A stretch of 64,000 nucleotides of DNA, from positions 248,001-312,000 of the forward strand of contig NZ_FNEG01000005.1 of assembly GCF_900100075.1 (NCBI RefSeq). The letters run 5' to 3'. Positions 50,773 to 59,035 of this stretch are shown piece after piece. The stretch comes from Chryseobacterium jejuense. GTDB taxonomy: Bacteria; Bacteroidota; Bacteroidia; Flavobacteriales; Weeksellaceae. The position numbers and the translations under genes are program-made. The notes under the pieces are model-generated. The model searched no databases. It was not told the origin of the DNA and saw only the letters and a program-made list of their open reading frames with translations. The stretch's first letter is position 1. Each line of letters opens with the position of its first letter.

Positions 50773-51549
50773 TTAAAATTCCCCATCCAATCCTGGTATA
50801 CGGCAGATAGGCGGACATGGTTTTGCCCAATCATAGGTATTGGACATCATCTGAGCGCGTTCAGCATTCTGTAAATTTTCGCGGAAAGAGATAAAAATAA
50901 GGGTTACCAACATTTTCCCATAGATTTCATTATATTTAAGTCCGAAAGAACATTTAATTTCCTTCAAACCTTCATCTGAAAGACATAAGTCTGCCGTAGG
51001 AACATAAAATCTTTTAAAAATGCCAATTCCTTTAGATTCATTACATTCTTTGTAAAACCAATCCATCCCTGATTCTCTCCAGCTTTCAATAGCTTCTATC
51101 GCTTTATCCTGCTCAAGAATGGGTTTATTGGATATAGGAAAAGCCATATCTGCATTTTTCTCAATTTTCTCAAGTCCTTTGGAAAGAATGGTATTTTTAA
51201 CAATGGTATATTCCTGTACCTCCTGAAGCTTTATATCACTTACCAATTCTGAAAGAACGCAATAAGGATATTCTTTTTGATCTATTCTGTCTCCTTTTTC
51301 ATTCAGAGGGTAAAAAATCAGGATCAATTGATTCTTCCATATTCCCATTGTAGTACAGAATTCAGGATAATCCCTGAAGCTTTTCATCCATTCAAGAGGA
51401 CCATCAGAAATCGTAAAGACATAAGTTGTAGGAATTAATTCCTTAATTTTTGAATAATTAGAACGACAAAGGCTCCATTCATCTGCAGCAATCCTGCATT
51501 CTTCTACAGGAAGTAAATAGTCTACGATGTTTAATGTTGTCATAAGCAT
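50773..51549 (-). CDS. hypothetical protein, about 258 aa
   Basis: I do not recognise this protein. It is cytosolic, with many aromatic and acidic residues, a CTTMGIWKNQLILIFYPLNEKG strand region and a C-terminal segment with two cysteines (CPPICRIPG). The longer frame starts at 51594, but ATG codons at 51549 and 51543 are more likely starts because the upstream stretch is a low-complexity run. It is near the DUF2235 protein and a DUF5715 protein on the same strand, which suggests a shared role, perhaps in secretion or envelope stress. No direct evidence for this. Confidence 0.65.
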   Translation of the reverse strand: MLMTTLNIVDYLLPVEECRIAADEWSLCRSNYSKIKELIPTTYVFTISDGPLEWMKSFRDYPEFCTTMGIWKNQLILIFYPLNEKGDRIDQKEYPYCVLSELVSDIKLQEVQEYTIVKNTILSKGLEKIEKNADMAFPISNKPILEQDKAIEAIESWRESGMDWFYKECNESKGIGIFKRFYVPTADLCLSDEGLKEIKCSFGLKYNEIYGKMLVTLIFISFRENLQNAERAQMMSNTYDWAKPCPPICRIPGLDGEF

Positions 51550-51606
51550 GGTTTTTAGTTGTATAAAATTATATAAACTAAACATGTTGTGCAAGTAGGA
51601 ATTTAA

Positions 51607-52227
51607 TTAATAATTCCGCACTGTAATATGATAACAGCTCTGCTGTCTTTCTTTTATGTAATAAATTCTACCAGCATCTGCATAATGCTTTAAAACCTTT
51701 TCCAAGGCTGCTTCCATTTTCGGGTTATTTTTAAGAATATTATTGAATCTTACATAAGAAATATCAAAGGAGTTGCCGTAGTTGTGAGAGCTTATTCCTA
51801 AAGATGCATTAGAGTTCACTCTTCTTAATCTGCATTGGTCTTCCAGAGTTCGGGTCATAGATGAAACAGTGAAGGTTGCGCCTTTTGTTGCTTTACTGAA
51901 TTTGGAACCGATATTCTCCAAAGTAGTTTTCGCCTTCGAAACCATATAGGCTTTACTATAATCAAGTTTCTGAACCTGATATCCTTTTCCGGATTTCTTG
52001 ATTTTATGAAACTTTCCTTTATTAATATACTTCTGTACTGTTTTAGAATCCTTCAATAGCTGTACTCCAAAACTTTTAGAGGCATCCAGATGGGTTTTGT
52101 AAAGCGCAGTAGGCTCAACCTTTAAAACAGTTGTAAGATCATAGCAGGGAAGGGCTTTTTTAGCCGTCTGCGAATAATGTAAACTATACATAAAAGGTAC
52201 AAAGACCACACAAAGAAACTTTCTCAT
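51607..52227 (-). CDS. DUF5715-like exported protein, M15-type peptidase fold
   Basis: A 206-aa protein with signal peptide (MRKFLCVVFVPFMYSLHYSQ). Near the C-terminus it has SSHNYGNSFDISY (about 144-156) and a later CYHITVRNY, the two zinc-ligand places of D-Ala-D-Ala carboxypeptidase-type (M15/LAS) enzymes: SxHxxGxxxD and a terminal histidine. DUF5715 proteins share this layout. It probably acts on peptidoglycan in the periplasm. It is first in the leftward cluster, far from the DUF2235 gene but on the same strand. Confidence 0.78.
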   Translation of the reverse strand: MRKFLCVVFVPFMYSLHYSQTAKKALPCYDLTTVLKVEPTALYKTHLDASKSFGVQLLKDSKTVQKYINKGKFHKIKKSGKGYQVQKLDYSKAYMVSKAKTTLENIGSKFSKATKGATFTVSSMTRTLEDQCRLRRVNSNASLGISSHNYGNSFDISYVRFNNILKNNPKMEAALEKVLKHYADAGRIYYIKERQQSCYHITVRNY

Positions 52228-52336
52228 TAACCACCACTTTAAATTACTAAGGAAGGATAAAACAATTATGTTACCTCATTCAATAGCAACTATAATAGTA
52301 TCCCAACAATTCCCAAACAAACATCAAACCAATTTA

Positions 52337-52368
52337 TTGAATTTACAATTTTTGTTCCCCTAATTTTG
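52337..52368 (+). promoter_or_regulatory. candidate promoter of the aquaporin gene
   Basis: TTG (52337-52339), 21-nt spacer, TAATTTTG (52361-52368). A second -7-like box, TACATTTG, lies at 52413-52420 nearer the ATG but without a TTG at the right distance. Confidence 0.5.
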
Positions 52369-52444
52369 AAATATTTTTTCAGTTTTAACTTTTTACTTTA
52401 AGATATAAATTCTACATTTGAGTTACATTTTAAAAATAAACAAT

Positions 52445-53164
52445 ATGATAAAAAAACTTTTTGCTGAATTTTTCGGCACATTTTGGCTTGTTTTCGGAGG
52501 TTGCGGGAGCGCTGTTTTTGCAGCGGGTGTTCCTGATATCGGCATTGGACTTTTAGGAGTTGCTTTAGCTTTCGGTCTTACTGTTCTTACGATGGCATAT
52601 GCCGTAGGACATATTTCCGGTGGTCACTTCAACCCGGCGGTTTCTTTTGGGCTTTTAGCGGGAGGAAGATTTTCTGCAAAAGACCTTATCCCTTACATCG
52701 TAGCGCAGTGTCTTGGTGCTATTGTTGCTGCAGGATGTCTATACACGATCCTTAACGGAGCCGGAGTTGTAGATTTCTCAGCACCTGGAGCATTTGCTAC
52801 CAATTTCTATGGAGAAGCAGTCTACAACGGAAAAGCCTTCAGTATGGGAGCAGCATTCCTTGCAGAGTTTTTATTAACAGCTTTCTTCCTTATCGTTATT
52901 ATGGGAGCTACGGATAAATGGGCTAATGGTAAGTTTGCAGGTATCGCTATTGGTCTTGCTCTTACTTTGATTCACCTGATCTCTATTCCAATCACCAATA
53001 CTTCTGTAAACCCTGCAAGATCCCTTTCGCAGGCAGTTTTCACAGGCGGATTGGCTATGTCACAGCTTTGGCTGTTCTGGGTAGCTCCAATTCTTGGAGG
53101 AATTGTAGGTGGATTAATCTACAAATTCTTACTTCAGAGAGATACTGCAGAAGTAGCTGACTAA
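52445..53164 (+). CDS. aqpZ: aquaporin (AqpZ-like)
   Basis: A 239-aa water channel with six membrane segments and the two half-helices that carry the NPA motifs: HFNPAVSFG (about residues 60-68) and [12 protein letters not shown] (about 183-194). The start, [22 protein letters not shown], is typical. The arginine after the second NPA, the selectivity filter, is present. A TTG start at 52418 would add nine residues; the ATG at 52445 is preferred because it gives the usual short N-terminus. It stands alone with its own terminator. Confidence 0.96.
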   Translation: MIKKLFAEFFGTFWLVFGGCGSAVFAAGVPDIGIGLLGVALAFGLTVLTMAYAVGHISGGHFNPAVSFGLLAGGRFSAKDLIPYIVAQCLGAIVAAGCLYTILNGAGVVDFSAPGAFATNFYGEAVYNGKAFSMGAAFLAEFLLTAFFLIVIMGATDKWANGKFAGIAIGLALTLIHLISIPITNTSVNPARSLSQAVFTGGLAMSQLWLFWVAPILGGIVGGLIYKFLLQRDTAEVAD

Positions 53165-53189
53165 TTAATTTTAGAATTACATATAACTA

Positions 53190-53219
53190 TAAAATCCTGT
53201 CATCTGACAGGATTTTTTG
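53190..53219 (+). terminator. intrinsic terminator after aquaporin
   Basis: AAAATCCTGTCA (53191-53202) and TGACAGGATTTT (53205-53216), followed by TTTT. Confidence 0.9.
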
Positions 53220-53239
53220 TTTTATAAGGTTGTTTTTTA

Positions 53240-53390
53240 AACGCAAAGTTTTATGATGAGGGAGTATTATTTTTAGGAGGCAAAGAAGTGCGACTTTGCC
53301 GCTGATGAAGCAAGCGAATTATATTCCTAGGTTGAATGGTGTCTGATATAAACCTAATAACTTTTTGAAACCTGTTAGATTTAGTTTTAT
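53240..53390. repeat. degenerate dispersed-repeat region
   Basis: Pieces such as AACGCAAAGTTTTATG, GGCAAAG..GCGACTTTGCCGCTG and AACCTAATAACTTTTTGAAACC look like worn repeats of types common in Chryseobacterium. The last piece pairs with a nearby TGTTAGATTT, a hairpin. No gene. Confidence 0.4.
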
Positions 53391-53444
53391 AGGTATGCTT
53401 ATATTGCTAGTCATTTCATCTTGTTTTTAGAAGAAATAATTACT

Positions 53445-53990
53445 TTACTTTTTATTTTTAAGATCAAAAGGATTTTTGAAAATAAGTTCTTCATGCTTTC
53501 CTTTGATTTCCATTTTACGTTGAAGCAGATTTAAAGCCATTTTTCTAATGAAAAGGTCTTTGTCATTCAGCATCCAGTAAGAATCTTGATGAAGTCTTCT
53601 GGGTGGACGGATAATGTAGAATTCCGTATTCCAGGTATCTGCATTATGGTAAAATTCAATGATTCCGCAATGTTCCGGAATGAGGTTGGAGTCTACCATT
53701 CCCATTGGTAATAGAAAACTAAAGGCATTACAGACATAATCTCCACAGGAAATTTTATCATGTTTCAGAAATTTTTCTCCTGTATCTTTATGTATATATG
53801 ATTTTTTAAAATCATTTTTAAAATCACTTTTAGAAAGCTTGATCTCAATTTCATGGCTCATTCCTTCCGCATCAATAATGAGTATATCCGCTTCCCAATC
53901 AGCCTGAAAATAATTGGTAAGTACGAGTTCTTTTTCAAAATCGCAATAGGTATGGATGTATGCGTGAACAAGTTCTTCTATTTTAAGCAT
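53445..53990 (-). CDS. PD-(D/E)XK-like protein
   Basis: A 181-aa protein. The core reads WEADILIIDAEGMSHEIEIKLSKSDFKNDF (about residues 31-60), with acidic residues and an E-x-K pair in the order of the PD-(D/E)XK nuclease fold (compare MmcB-type DNA-repair proteins). The rest has a cysteine pair (DKISCGDYVCNAF) and a basic helix. This is a low-similarity call from motif spacing. The gene is transcribed alone, in a gap rich in repeats; no mobile-element partners are seen. Confidence 0.7.
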   Translation of the reverse strand: MLKIEELVHAYIHTYCDFEKELVLTNYFQADWEADILIIDAEGMSHEIEIKLSKSDFKNDFKKSYIHKDTGEKFLKHDKISCGDYVCNAFSFLLPMGMVDSNLIPEHCGIIEFYHNADTWNTEFYIIRPPRRLHQDSYWMLNDKDLFIRKMALNLLQRKMEIKGKHEELIFKNPFDLKNKK

Positions 53991-54085
53991 AATGTAAAGT
54001 TTAGATTAGAGACACTCAGACGCGAGATATGAGACTTTCTTCAACAACCAAAATTCAATATTATGAATCCCGAAATTATCTTTGA

Positions 54086-55078
54086 TTAGCTCACTAACAA
54101 GCTACAGCCTCTGATATCAGAGTGATCTATTCTCCCCAACACCTGAAATTTATCGCCTATTATTTTCCCCAAGTCCTGAGTTGCAATGAAAGAACATGAA
54201 TGAGTATTGGCTAAATCGATGATATTGATTGCTCCTGTTCTGCCTTCTTTTTCATAGGAGAAAGGATCTTCAGCATTTCTGATCTTAATTCGCATCCAAT
54301 TGGGACACAGATATTCATTGTTTCCAAGAGAATATGCCTGAGACAACAATTCAGTCATGGAATATTCTGAGTAAATCTTATCTGTTTTGAAACCTTCCTG
54401 TAAAATTTTCAGTAGTTCGTCTTTTGTCATTTCTTCCTTTCTGCCCTTCATTCCTCCGGTTTCAATGACGATTAGATTTTCAAGAATACTTAGAGATTCT
54501 TCGCTATGCTCAGAATGACAGTAGTCTAAAAAGTCTAACAAAGCAAAGGAGACACCGAACAGAATTACTTTTTTATCCTGTAACTGGTTCAAAAGATTGA
54601 AAAGATCAGCATGATTGTAAAGGAAGTATCCGTTTTCAGGCTTTGCCGATTTTTTCATCAGATAATCTACCATATAGATCAATGATGAATTCTGTTTTTC
54701 CAGATAGCTTGGCAATAACCCAAGGAAAATAAAGTCCTCCGGTTTTCCAATGAATTGTTCGAAGCTTTTATAAATACTTTCTTCATATAAATCTGTATTG
54801 GCAATGAAGTGCTTTGAAAGATTCATCTGTGTAGTACCTGAGCTCTGAAAAAATAAGTCCGTAGTCACATTTTTATCCAGAATCTGATGGTTTTTAAACA
54901 TTTCAATCGGAAGAAAAGGAATTTTCGATACATCGTTTACCTCATCCGGATTGATGTTTAAAAAATCTACAAACTTTCTATATATCTCAACATTTTCATA
55001 CTGATAACGAAATGTTTTCAATGATGCATCCAGGAAGTCCTGTTCGGTTTGTATGTTGAATATATTTTTCGGTTCCAT
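54086..55078 (-). CDS. LuxE/PaaK-type acyl-protein synthetase-like protein with in-frame repeat
   Basis: A 330-aa protein of the adenylate-forming LuxE group. Signs: FFQSSGTTQMNLSKHF (about 77-91, the phosphate-binding Ser/Thr-Gly loop), KIYSEYSMTELLSQAY (about 235-250, the tyrosine-SMTE motif) and the C-terminal DLGKIIGDKFQVLGRIDHSDIRG. It probably activates an acyl chain or carboxylate. Residues 187-195 (CHSEHSEES, codons 54520-54494) come from a dispersed repeat read in frame, placed at a loop after LDFLDY. The repeat leaves the frame intact, so the protein may still be active. Confidence 0.82.
   Translation of the reverse strand: MEPKNIFNIQTEQDFLDASLKTFRYQYENVEIYRKFVDFLNINPDEVNDVSKIPFLPIEMFKNHQILDKNVTTDLFFQSSGTTQMNLSKHFIANTDLYEESIYKSFEQFIGKPEDFIFLGLLPSYLEKQNSSLIYMVDYLMKKSAKPENGYFLYNHADLFNLLNQLQDKKVILFGVSFALLDFLDYCHSEHSEESLSILENLIVIETGGMKGRKEEMTKDELLKILQEGFKTDKIYSEYSMTELLSQAYSLGNNEYLCPNWMRIKIRNAEDPFSYEKEGRTGAINIIDLANTHSCSFIATQDLGKIIGDKFQVLGRIDHSDIRGCSLLVS
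54493..54524. repeat. dispersed repeat inside a coding sequence
   Basis: The sequence GAGATTCTTCGCTATGCTCA and the following GAATGACAG match the Bacteroidetes dispersed-repeat type that, translated, gives C-H-S-E-x-S-E-E-S. ATTCT (54496-54500) and AGAAT (54512-54516) are its inverted core. Lies within the LuxE-like gene, in frame. Confidence 0.65.
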
Positions 55079-55211
55079 AATTTTTTTTTCAATCGTCTTA
55101 TTACTTCATTACAAAGCAATTATCAGGATAAAATATTTTTATTTAATGTTTTTTAATATCAGAATCTGACTTTGGTAAACTTCTTGCAATTACTTAATCG
55201 GAATATGGATT

Positions 55212-55240
55212 AAAAACAGAATGAGTCCCCCACTCATTCT
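55212..55240 (-). terminator. intrinsic terminator after the LpxH-like gene
   Basis: AGAATGAGT (55218-55226) and ACTCATTCT (55232-55240) around CCCCC; on the reverse strand TTTTT follows. A second hairpin AAATTACC/GGTAATTT lies at 55242-55267. Confidence 0.8.
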
Positions 55241-55278
55241 CAAATTACCTCTTTTTAGGGGTAATTTTTTTGTTTTTA

Positions 55279-56046
55279 TTACTCAAAAGTTTTCAATTCA
55301 AAGTCTTTTTCAAACTCACCATAGGTAAAATAGGAAATCCAGTCTCCCAAGTTGATGTATTGTGAATTTTGTCCTAAATCTAATACCATAGGAAGGTGGC
55401 GATGTCCGTATACGAAATAATCAATCTTCTGGGTCTTCAGCTTTTCTTTAGAATAAATGATAAGAAACTCTTTATCCTCTCCTAAAAACGCTTTGTCTTC
55501 TTCGCCTGAGATCATTTTATTTTTCTGAGAAAGATACAAGGCAACTTTCATCGCTATATCAGGATGAAGCCATTTAAAAAACCATTGTGCTATTGGATTG
55601 GTAAAGACTTTTTTCATTCTTTTATATCCTTTATCACCAGGTCCTAAACCATCTCCATGAGCGAGCAGAAATTGCTTTCCACCCATTTCAAAATATTGTT
55701 TCTGGTAAAAAACTGTACAGCCAATTTCTTCTTCAAGATAATCTTTCATCCAAAGATCATGGTTTCCCACAAAAAAATAAATATGGATTCCTCTGTCTTT
55801 AAGTTCTGCGATTTTCCCTAAAACACGAACATATCCTTTTGGCACTACATGTTTCCATTCATGCCAGAAGTCAAAAAGATCACCCATTAAAAATAAAACC
55901 TGTGCATCTTCCTTGATCTGATCCATCCATCGTATAAACCTCTCTTCACGTACCTTACTTTCTTTAGGAGTAGGTGCACCGAAATGCTGATCTGAAGCAA
56001 AGTATACTTTTTTTCCAGGTTCTAAATTAATTGTTGTTTTTAACAC
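55279..56046 (-). CDS. lpxH: UDP-2,3-diacylglucosamine diphosphatase-like metallophosphoesterase
   Basis: A 255-aa enzyme with the calcineurin-like metal motifs in order: ASDQHFGAP (about 17-25), FLMGDLFDFWHEW (about 51-63), VGNHDLWM (about 93-100), LLAHGDGLGPGDKGY and YGHRHLPM (about 212-219). In the lipid A pathway LpxH removes UMP from UDP-diacylglucosamine; this protein has the length and the DxH, GD, GNHD, HGD and GHRH set expected of it. It is not followed by other lpx genes here. It is 24 nt downstream of the QueD gene, so the two are probably co-transcribed. Confidence 0.87.
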   Translation of the reverse strand: MLKTTINLEPGKKVYFASDQHFGAPTPKESKVREERFIRWMDQIKEDAQVLFLMGDLFDFWHEWKHVVPKGYVRVLGKIAELKDRGIHIYFFVGNHDLWMKDYLEEEIGCTVFYQKQYFEMGGKQFLLAHGDGLGPGDKGYKRMKKVFTNPIAQWFFKWLHPDIAMKVALYLSQKNKMISGEEDKAFLGEDKEFLIIYSKEKLKTQKIDYFVYGHRHLPMVLDLGQNSQYINLGDWISYFTYGEFEKDFELKTFE

Positions 56047-56070
56047 CTTGTGAGCTTTATGGGATAATAA

Positions 56071-56517
56071 TTATTGATTGTCTTCTGCAAACCATTCTCC
56101 ATAAGAGTTTTCAGTCTCATGAAGTTTAAGATAAGCCAGAGAAATTCCTTCCGGAAGTCTTGATTTTACTTTAGCAGCAATGGCATACAGCATGTTTTCA
56201 CAGGTTGGCTGGAAGCTGCAATAGATTACCTTATGTCCTTTCTGCTCAAGATCATCACCCAACTCTTTATGAGGAGTAAGTGCATTTAAAAGCACTGCGT
56301 GATCCCAAACGTCTACGATCTCAGATTTTACGATACTTTTGATATCTCCGAAATCAACTACCATCCCGTTTTTAGGGTTATCAATATCATTAATCGGTTT
56401 TCCTTTCACTGTTACAAACAGCTTATAGGAATGTCCATGCATATTTTTACATTTCCCATCGTAGTTGTACAGTACGTGAGCTGTTTCGAATGTAAAAATT
56501 TTTGTAATACGTATCAT
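56071..56517 (-). CDS. queD: 6-carboxytetrahydropterin synthase family (QueD/PTPS)
   Basis: A 148-aa enzyme of the tunneling fold. Zinc ligands and active-site places are seen in TFETAHVLYNYDGKCKNMHGHSYKLFVTV (His, Cys, His-x-His; about 8-36) and in VVDFGDIKSIV, DHAVLLN and a final LHETENSYGEW. It makes the queuosine precursor or a pterin; the short form fits QueD. The frame opens at 56535, but the ATG at 56517 lies just after a TATCTTTG box (56522-56529), which fixes the start. Confidence 0.93.
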   Translation of the reverse strand: MIRITKIFTFETAHVLYNYDGKCKNMHGHSYKLFVTVKGKPINDIDNPKNGMVVDFGDIKSIVKSEIVDVWDHAVLLNALTPHKELGDDLEQKGHKVIYCSFQPTCENMLYAIAAKVKSRLPEGISLAYLKLHETENSYGEWFAEDNQ

Positions 56518-56521
56518 ATTG

Positions 56522-56529
56522 CAAAGATA
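56522..56529 (-). promoter_or_regulatory. -7 box of the QueD gene
   Basis: The reverse strand reads TATCTTTG, ending 4 nt before the ATG at 56517, so a leaderless transcript is predicted. A TTG lies 16 nt further up, shorter than the usual spacing. Confidence 0.55.
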
Positions 56530-56589
56530 TGACAAAACCGCTTAACAAAGAAAATACTGTCTCTATTACAATGATTTTCAAATATATTT

Positions 56590-58032
56590 TTAATCAATTT
56601 TTAAGGATAAATTATTATCCTGCGTTCCATCTGTGTTAGCCGCATTGTAAGGAATCGTTAACCATCCACTCTTATTCATCACAAACTTAAAGCCATAGCT
56701 TTTTCCTTTTTCAAACTGAGATTTGGGTACTGCAACCTCGAAGACATTATTCTTTTTAAGAATCATTTGATAGGATGGATCATTCATATTCCAATTGTTG
56801 AATACACCTGCCACCGAAACACTTTTGATGAATTCTGTACTTGAGTTCTTAGGGTATTGGTAAGAAAAAATCACATTATCATTTTCTATTCTATATCCGT
56901 ACGTTTCCTTCTTCAGGTTGGGATGAGCCAAGGATTCAGTGATCGTGATTTCTTCAGCCAACATATAAGGTTCCATCAGGTTTTTATCTATAATTCCTGC
57001 AATATGATTTACCATTTGGTACATTACAGGGAACCCTTTATTGGCATTATACATGACAATAATAGACATACTTTTATCCGGGAAAATACTGTAAGCACTT
57101 ACATTTCCACCCGAGAAACCATATGATTTTGTCTTATTATTATCTGTAATTTCCCAGCCATGTCCGAATTCCCAGCCGTTATTTTTATAGTCAAACGGCT
57201 TCCACATCATCTTCTTTGTTTCCGGTTTCAGAAAATCATTTTTACTGAAATGGATGCTCCATTGTAGAAAAGCAGGAAGAGTAACCGCCAGACCATTGGC
57301 AGAATGGGCTCTTACACCACTAATTTCAGTTAGCTTCTCATACTGCTTCTTCTCAGGATTATAATTATATTTTCCCACTCTATTAGGGATTCTTTCAATA
57401 GAATTAGAAGAAAAAATCACCTGATTTCTGGATTCCGGAAATTGATTTTCGAGAATATATTCTTCAAAAGTTTTTCTTGTTATTTTTTCAATAATCATAC
57501 TAATCAACATATAATTCGTCTGATTATACCTATAATGATCACCGGCTTCAAATTCATTTTTTTCATTTGACAACCGTTGAATAACTTCATTAAAGGTTGC
57601 TTTTTCAGGAAGGTCTTTTACATCAGCCATATCCGGAAGCCCTGAAGAATGGGAAAGAAGATTTTTCACCTCGATATTTTGCCAATCTTTGGGCAGGTTA
57701 TCTATATATTTTGAAATCTTATCGTCTACAGACAGTTTACCCTCCTCAACAAGTTTAAAAAGACCAATATTAGCCATCAGCTTTGTATTGGAATATATCC
57801 TGAACATGGACTTAGAGCTCACTTTTTCATCACTTTCCAGGTTTTCACGCCCATAATACTGCTGGAAGGTTACTTTATCATTTTTTACAATTCCTACAGC
57901 CATTCCAGGAATTTCATTGATTTGGATAACATTTTTTATATAGTTGTCAATGGCTTTTGACTGTTCTGCTGTCTGGCTGAATCCTAAAATGGATACATTA
58001 AAAAATAGGGCTGCTAAAACGGATTGCTTCAT
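56590..58032 (-). CDS. serine hydrolase (beta-lactamase fold) with C-terminal glycogen-binding-like domain
   Basis: A 480-aa exported protein (signal about 1-20). The class-C beta-lactamase/DD-peptidase fold shows the SxxK motif SNTK (Ser81, Lys84), the YxN motif in RYNQTNYML (about 165) and the KTG-like SGGN (about 310). After residue 400 a small beta domain VAGVFNNWN...FEVAVPKSQF...YGFKFVMNKSGW resembles the AMPK-beta/CBM48 glycogen-binding fold. A fusion of this kind is unusual; it may bring the enzyme to a sugar polymer or protein surface. Substrate unknown. Confidence 0.87.
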   Translation of the reverse strand: MKQSVLAALFFNVSILGFSQTAEQSKAIDNYIKNVIQINEIPGMAVGIVKNDKVTFQQYYGRENLESDEKVSSKSMFRIYSNTKLMANIGLFKLVEEGKLSVDDKISKYIDNLPKDWQNIEVKNLLSHSSGLPDMADVKDLPEKATFNEVIQRLSNEKNEFEAGDHYRYNQTNYMLISMIIEKITRKTFEEYILENQFPESRNQVIFSSNSIERIPNRVGKYNYNPEKKQYEKLTEISGVRAHSANGLAVTLPAFLQWSIHFSKNDFLKPETKKMMWKPFDYKNNGWEFGHGWEITDNNKTKSYGFSGGNVSAYSIFPDKSMSIIVMYNANKGFPVMYQMVNHIAGIIDKNLMEPYMLAEEITITESLAHPNLKKETYGYRIENDNVIFSYQYPKNSSTEFIKSVSVAGVFNNWNMNDPSYQMILKKNNVFEVAVPKSQFEKGKSYGFKFVMNKSGWLTIPYNAANTDGTQDNNLSLKID

Positions 58033-58118
58033 TGTTTCTTGATATCTTCATTCAATAAGACAGCTACTAACTTTAGTATGTTACAAAATTTATGAATTTT
58101 ATAATAATTCAGTACATT

Positions 58119-58502
58119 TTATTTGGGCTTTAATGAATCAATTTCATACCCCAATTCAGCTAAATAATCCAGTCCATTTTGTTTTTCTATCCTATTTTTC
58201 CCATTCCAACCCTTTTCTCTTCCCTTTACAATAAGCTTTTGTATATACTTAGGTTCATTTGTATTGACTCTTTCTATTGAATTTGTTATTGTATTCATCA
58301 AAAAGATTCCGGAATTTAAGAGCTGTCCCATCAGGTAATCATCAACGGTTAGAAAATCAAGAATTAATGGAGTTTGTTTCTCTCCGCTTAAAAATACCTT
58401 TACAGTAAGTGTATTGGTATCTGTTCCACGATTATATTTATTTGTAACTAAATACAAATACTCTAGATATTCAACAGTTATCTTTCTTAATTTATTCTTC
58501 AA
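58119..58502 (-). CDS. hypothetical protein, 127 aa
   Basis: I do not recognise this protein. It is basic and soluble, with a start RKITVEYLEYLYLVTNKYNRG and a C-terminal ELGYEIDSLKPK. No membrane segment or cysteine motif. Its start overlaps the end of the thioesterase gene by 11 nt, so it is translated from the same mRNA and may act in the same pathway. Function unknown. Confidence 0.65.
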   Translation of the reverse strand: MKNKLRKITVEYLEYLYLVTNKYNRGTDTNTLTVKVFLSGEKQTPLILDFLTVDDYLMGQLLNSGIFLMNTITNSIERVNTNEPKYIQKLIVKGREKGWNGKNRIEKQNGLDYLAELGYEIDSLKPK

Positions 58503-58893
58503 TCTGTTCTTCTAATTTCTCCAGCCAGTCATTTCCCGGCCTTTTTATTTTCTTTGCTTCTGTATCAAACAGAATCCAAAGTGTGCTTGAATCCACAACC
58601 AGTTCATCATTACAATAAAACTCTACTTTTCTCGGCTGCTTAGCTCCTTCCGGAGCTTGCGGATAAGTTTTTACTGTAATTATATCATTCAGATACACCT
58701 GCTTTTTGTAACGGATATGATGATCCAGAAGCATCCAGACATCATTTTCATATTCTGTTTTATGCTTTAAGAGATCCCAATGTTCTGCTGCTATTTCTTC
58801 TACCCAATGTACATATTGAACATTATTAACGTGATTATTCTGATCGATATGTTCTTCCGTTACTTTAATCTGTTTTTCATATACCAAACTCAT
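58492..58893 (-). CDS. acyl-CoA thioesterase (hotdog fold)
   Basis: A 133-aa 4-hydroxybenzoyl-CoA-thioesterase-type protein. The hotdog signature is EEHIDQNNHVNNVQYVHWVEEIAAEHWD (about residues 13-40), with the asparagine/histidine pair of the active site; then VEFYCNDELVVDSSTLWILFD. It releases free acid from acyl-CoA or acyl-ACP in the cytosol. A longer frame from 58914 is open, but the -7 box TAAATTTG at 58912-58919 would overlap that start, so I use the ATG at 58893. Confidence 0.9.
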   Translation of the reverse strand: MSLVYEKQIKVTEEHIDQNNHVNNVQYVHWVEEIAAEHWDLLKHKTEYENDVWMLLDHHIRYKKQVYLNDIITVKTYPQAPEGAKQPRKVEFYCNDELVVDSSTLWILFDTEAKKIKRPGNDWLEKLEEQIEE

Positions 58894-58911
58894 TTCATTG
58901 AAATATTTACT

Positions 58912-58919
58912 CAAATTTA
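58912..58919 (-). promoter_or_regulatory. -7 box of the thioesterase unit
   Basis: The reverse strand reads TAAATTTG, an exact TAnnTTTG match. It makes the ATG at 58893 the first usable start; transcription would begin about 58907. Confidence 0.55.
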
Positions 58920-58978
58920 AGATTTAAAATAAAAGGTTTCCGATGAATCTTTATACAAAAAGTCATATTTTATTGTAT

Positions 58979-59016
58979 AAAAAAACGGAACCAGACTGAT
59001 CTGATTCCGTTTTTAT
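58979..59016 (-). terminator. intrinsic terminator after the OmpH gene
   Basis: AAAAACGGAA (58981-58990) and TTCCGTTTTT (59005-59014), with a further CAG/CTG pair in the loop. T-run on the reverse strand. Confidence 0.85.
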
Positions 59017-59035
59017 ACTATTCAATAGATTGAAA

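Noticed and set aside
54086..55078. LuxE-like gene as a pseudogene because of the repeat insertion
   Set aside because: The frame is open through the repeat and all downstream motifs are present.
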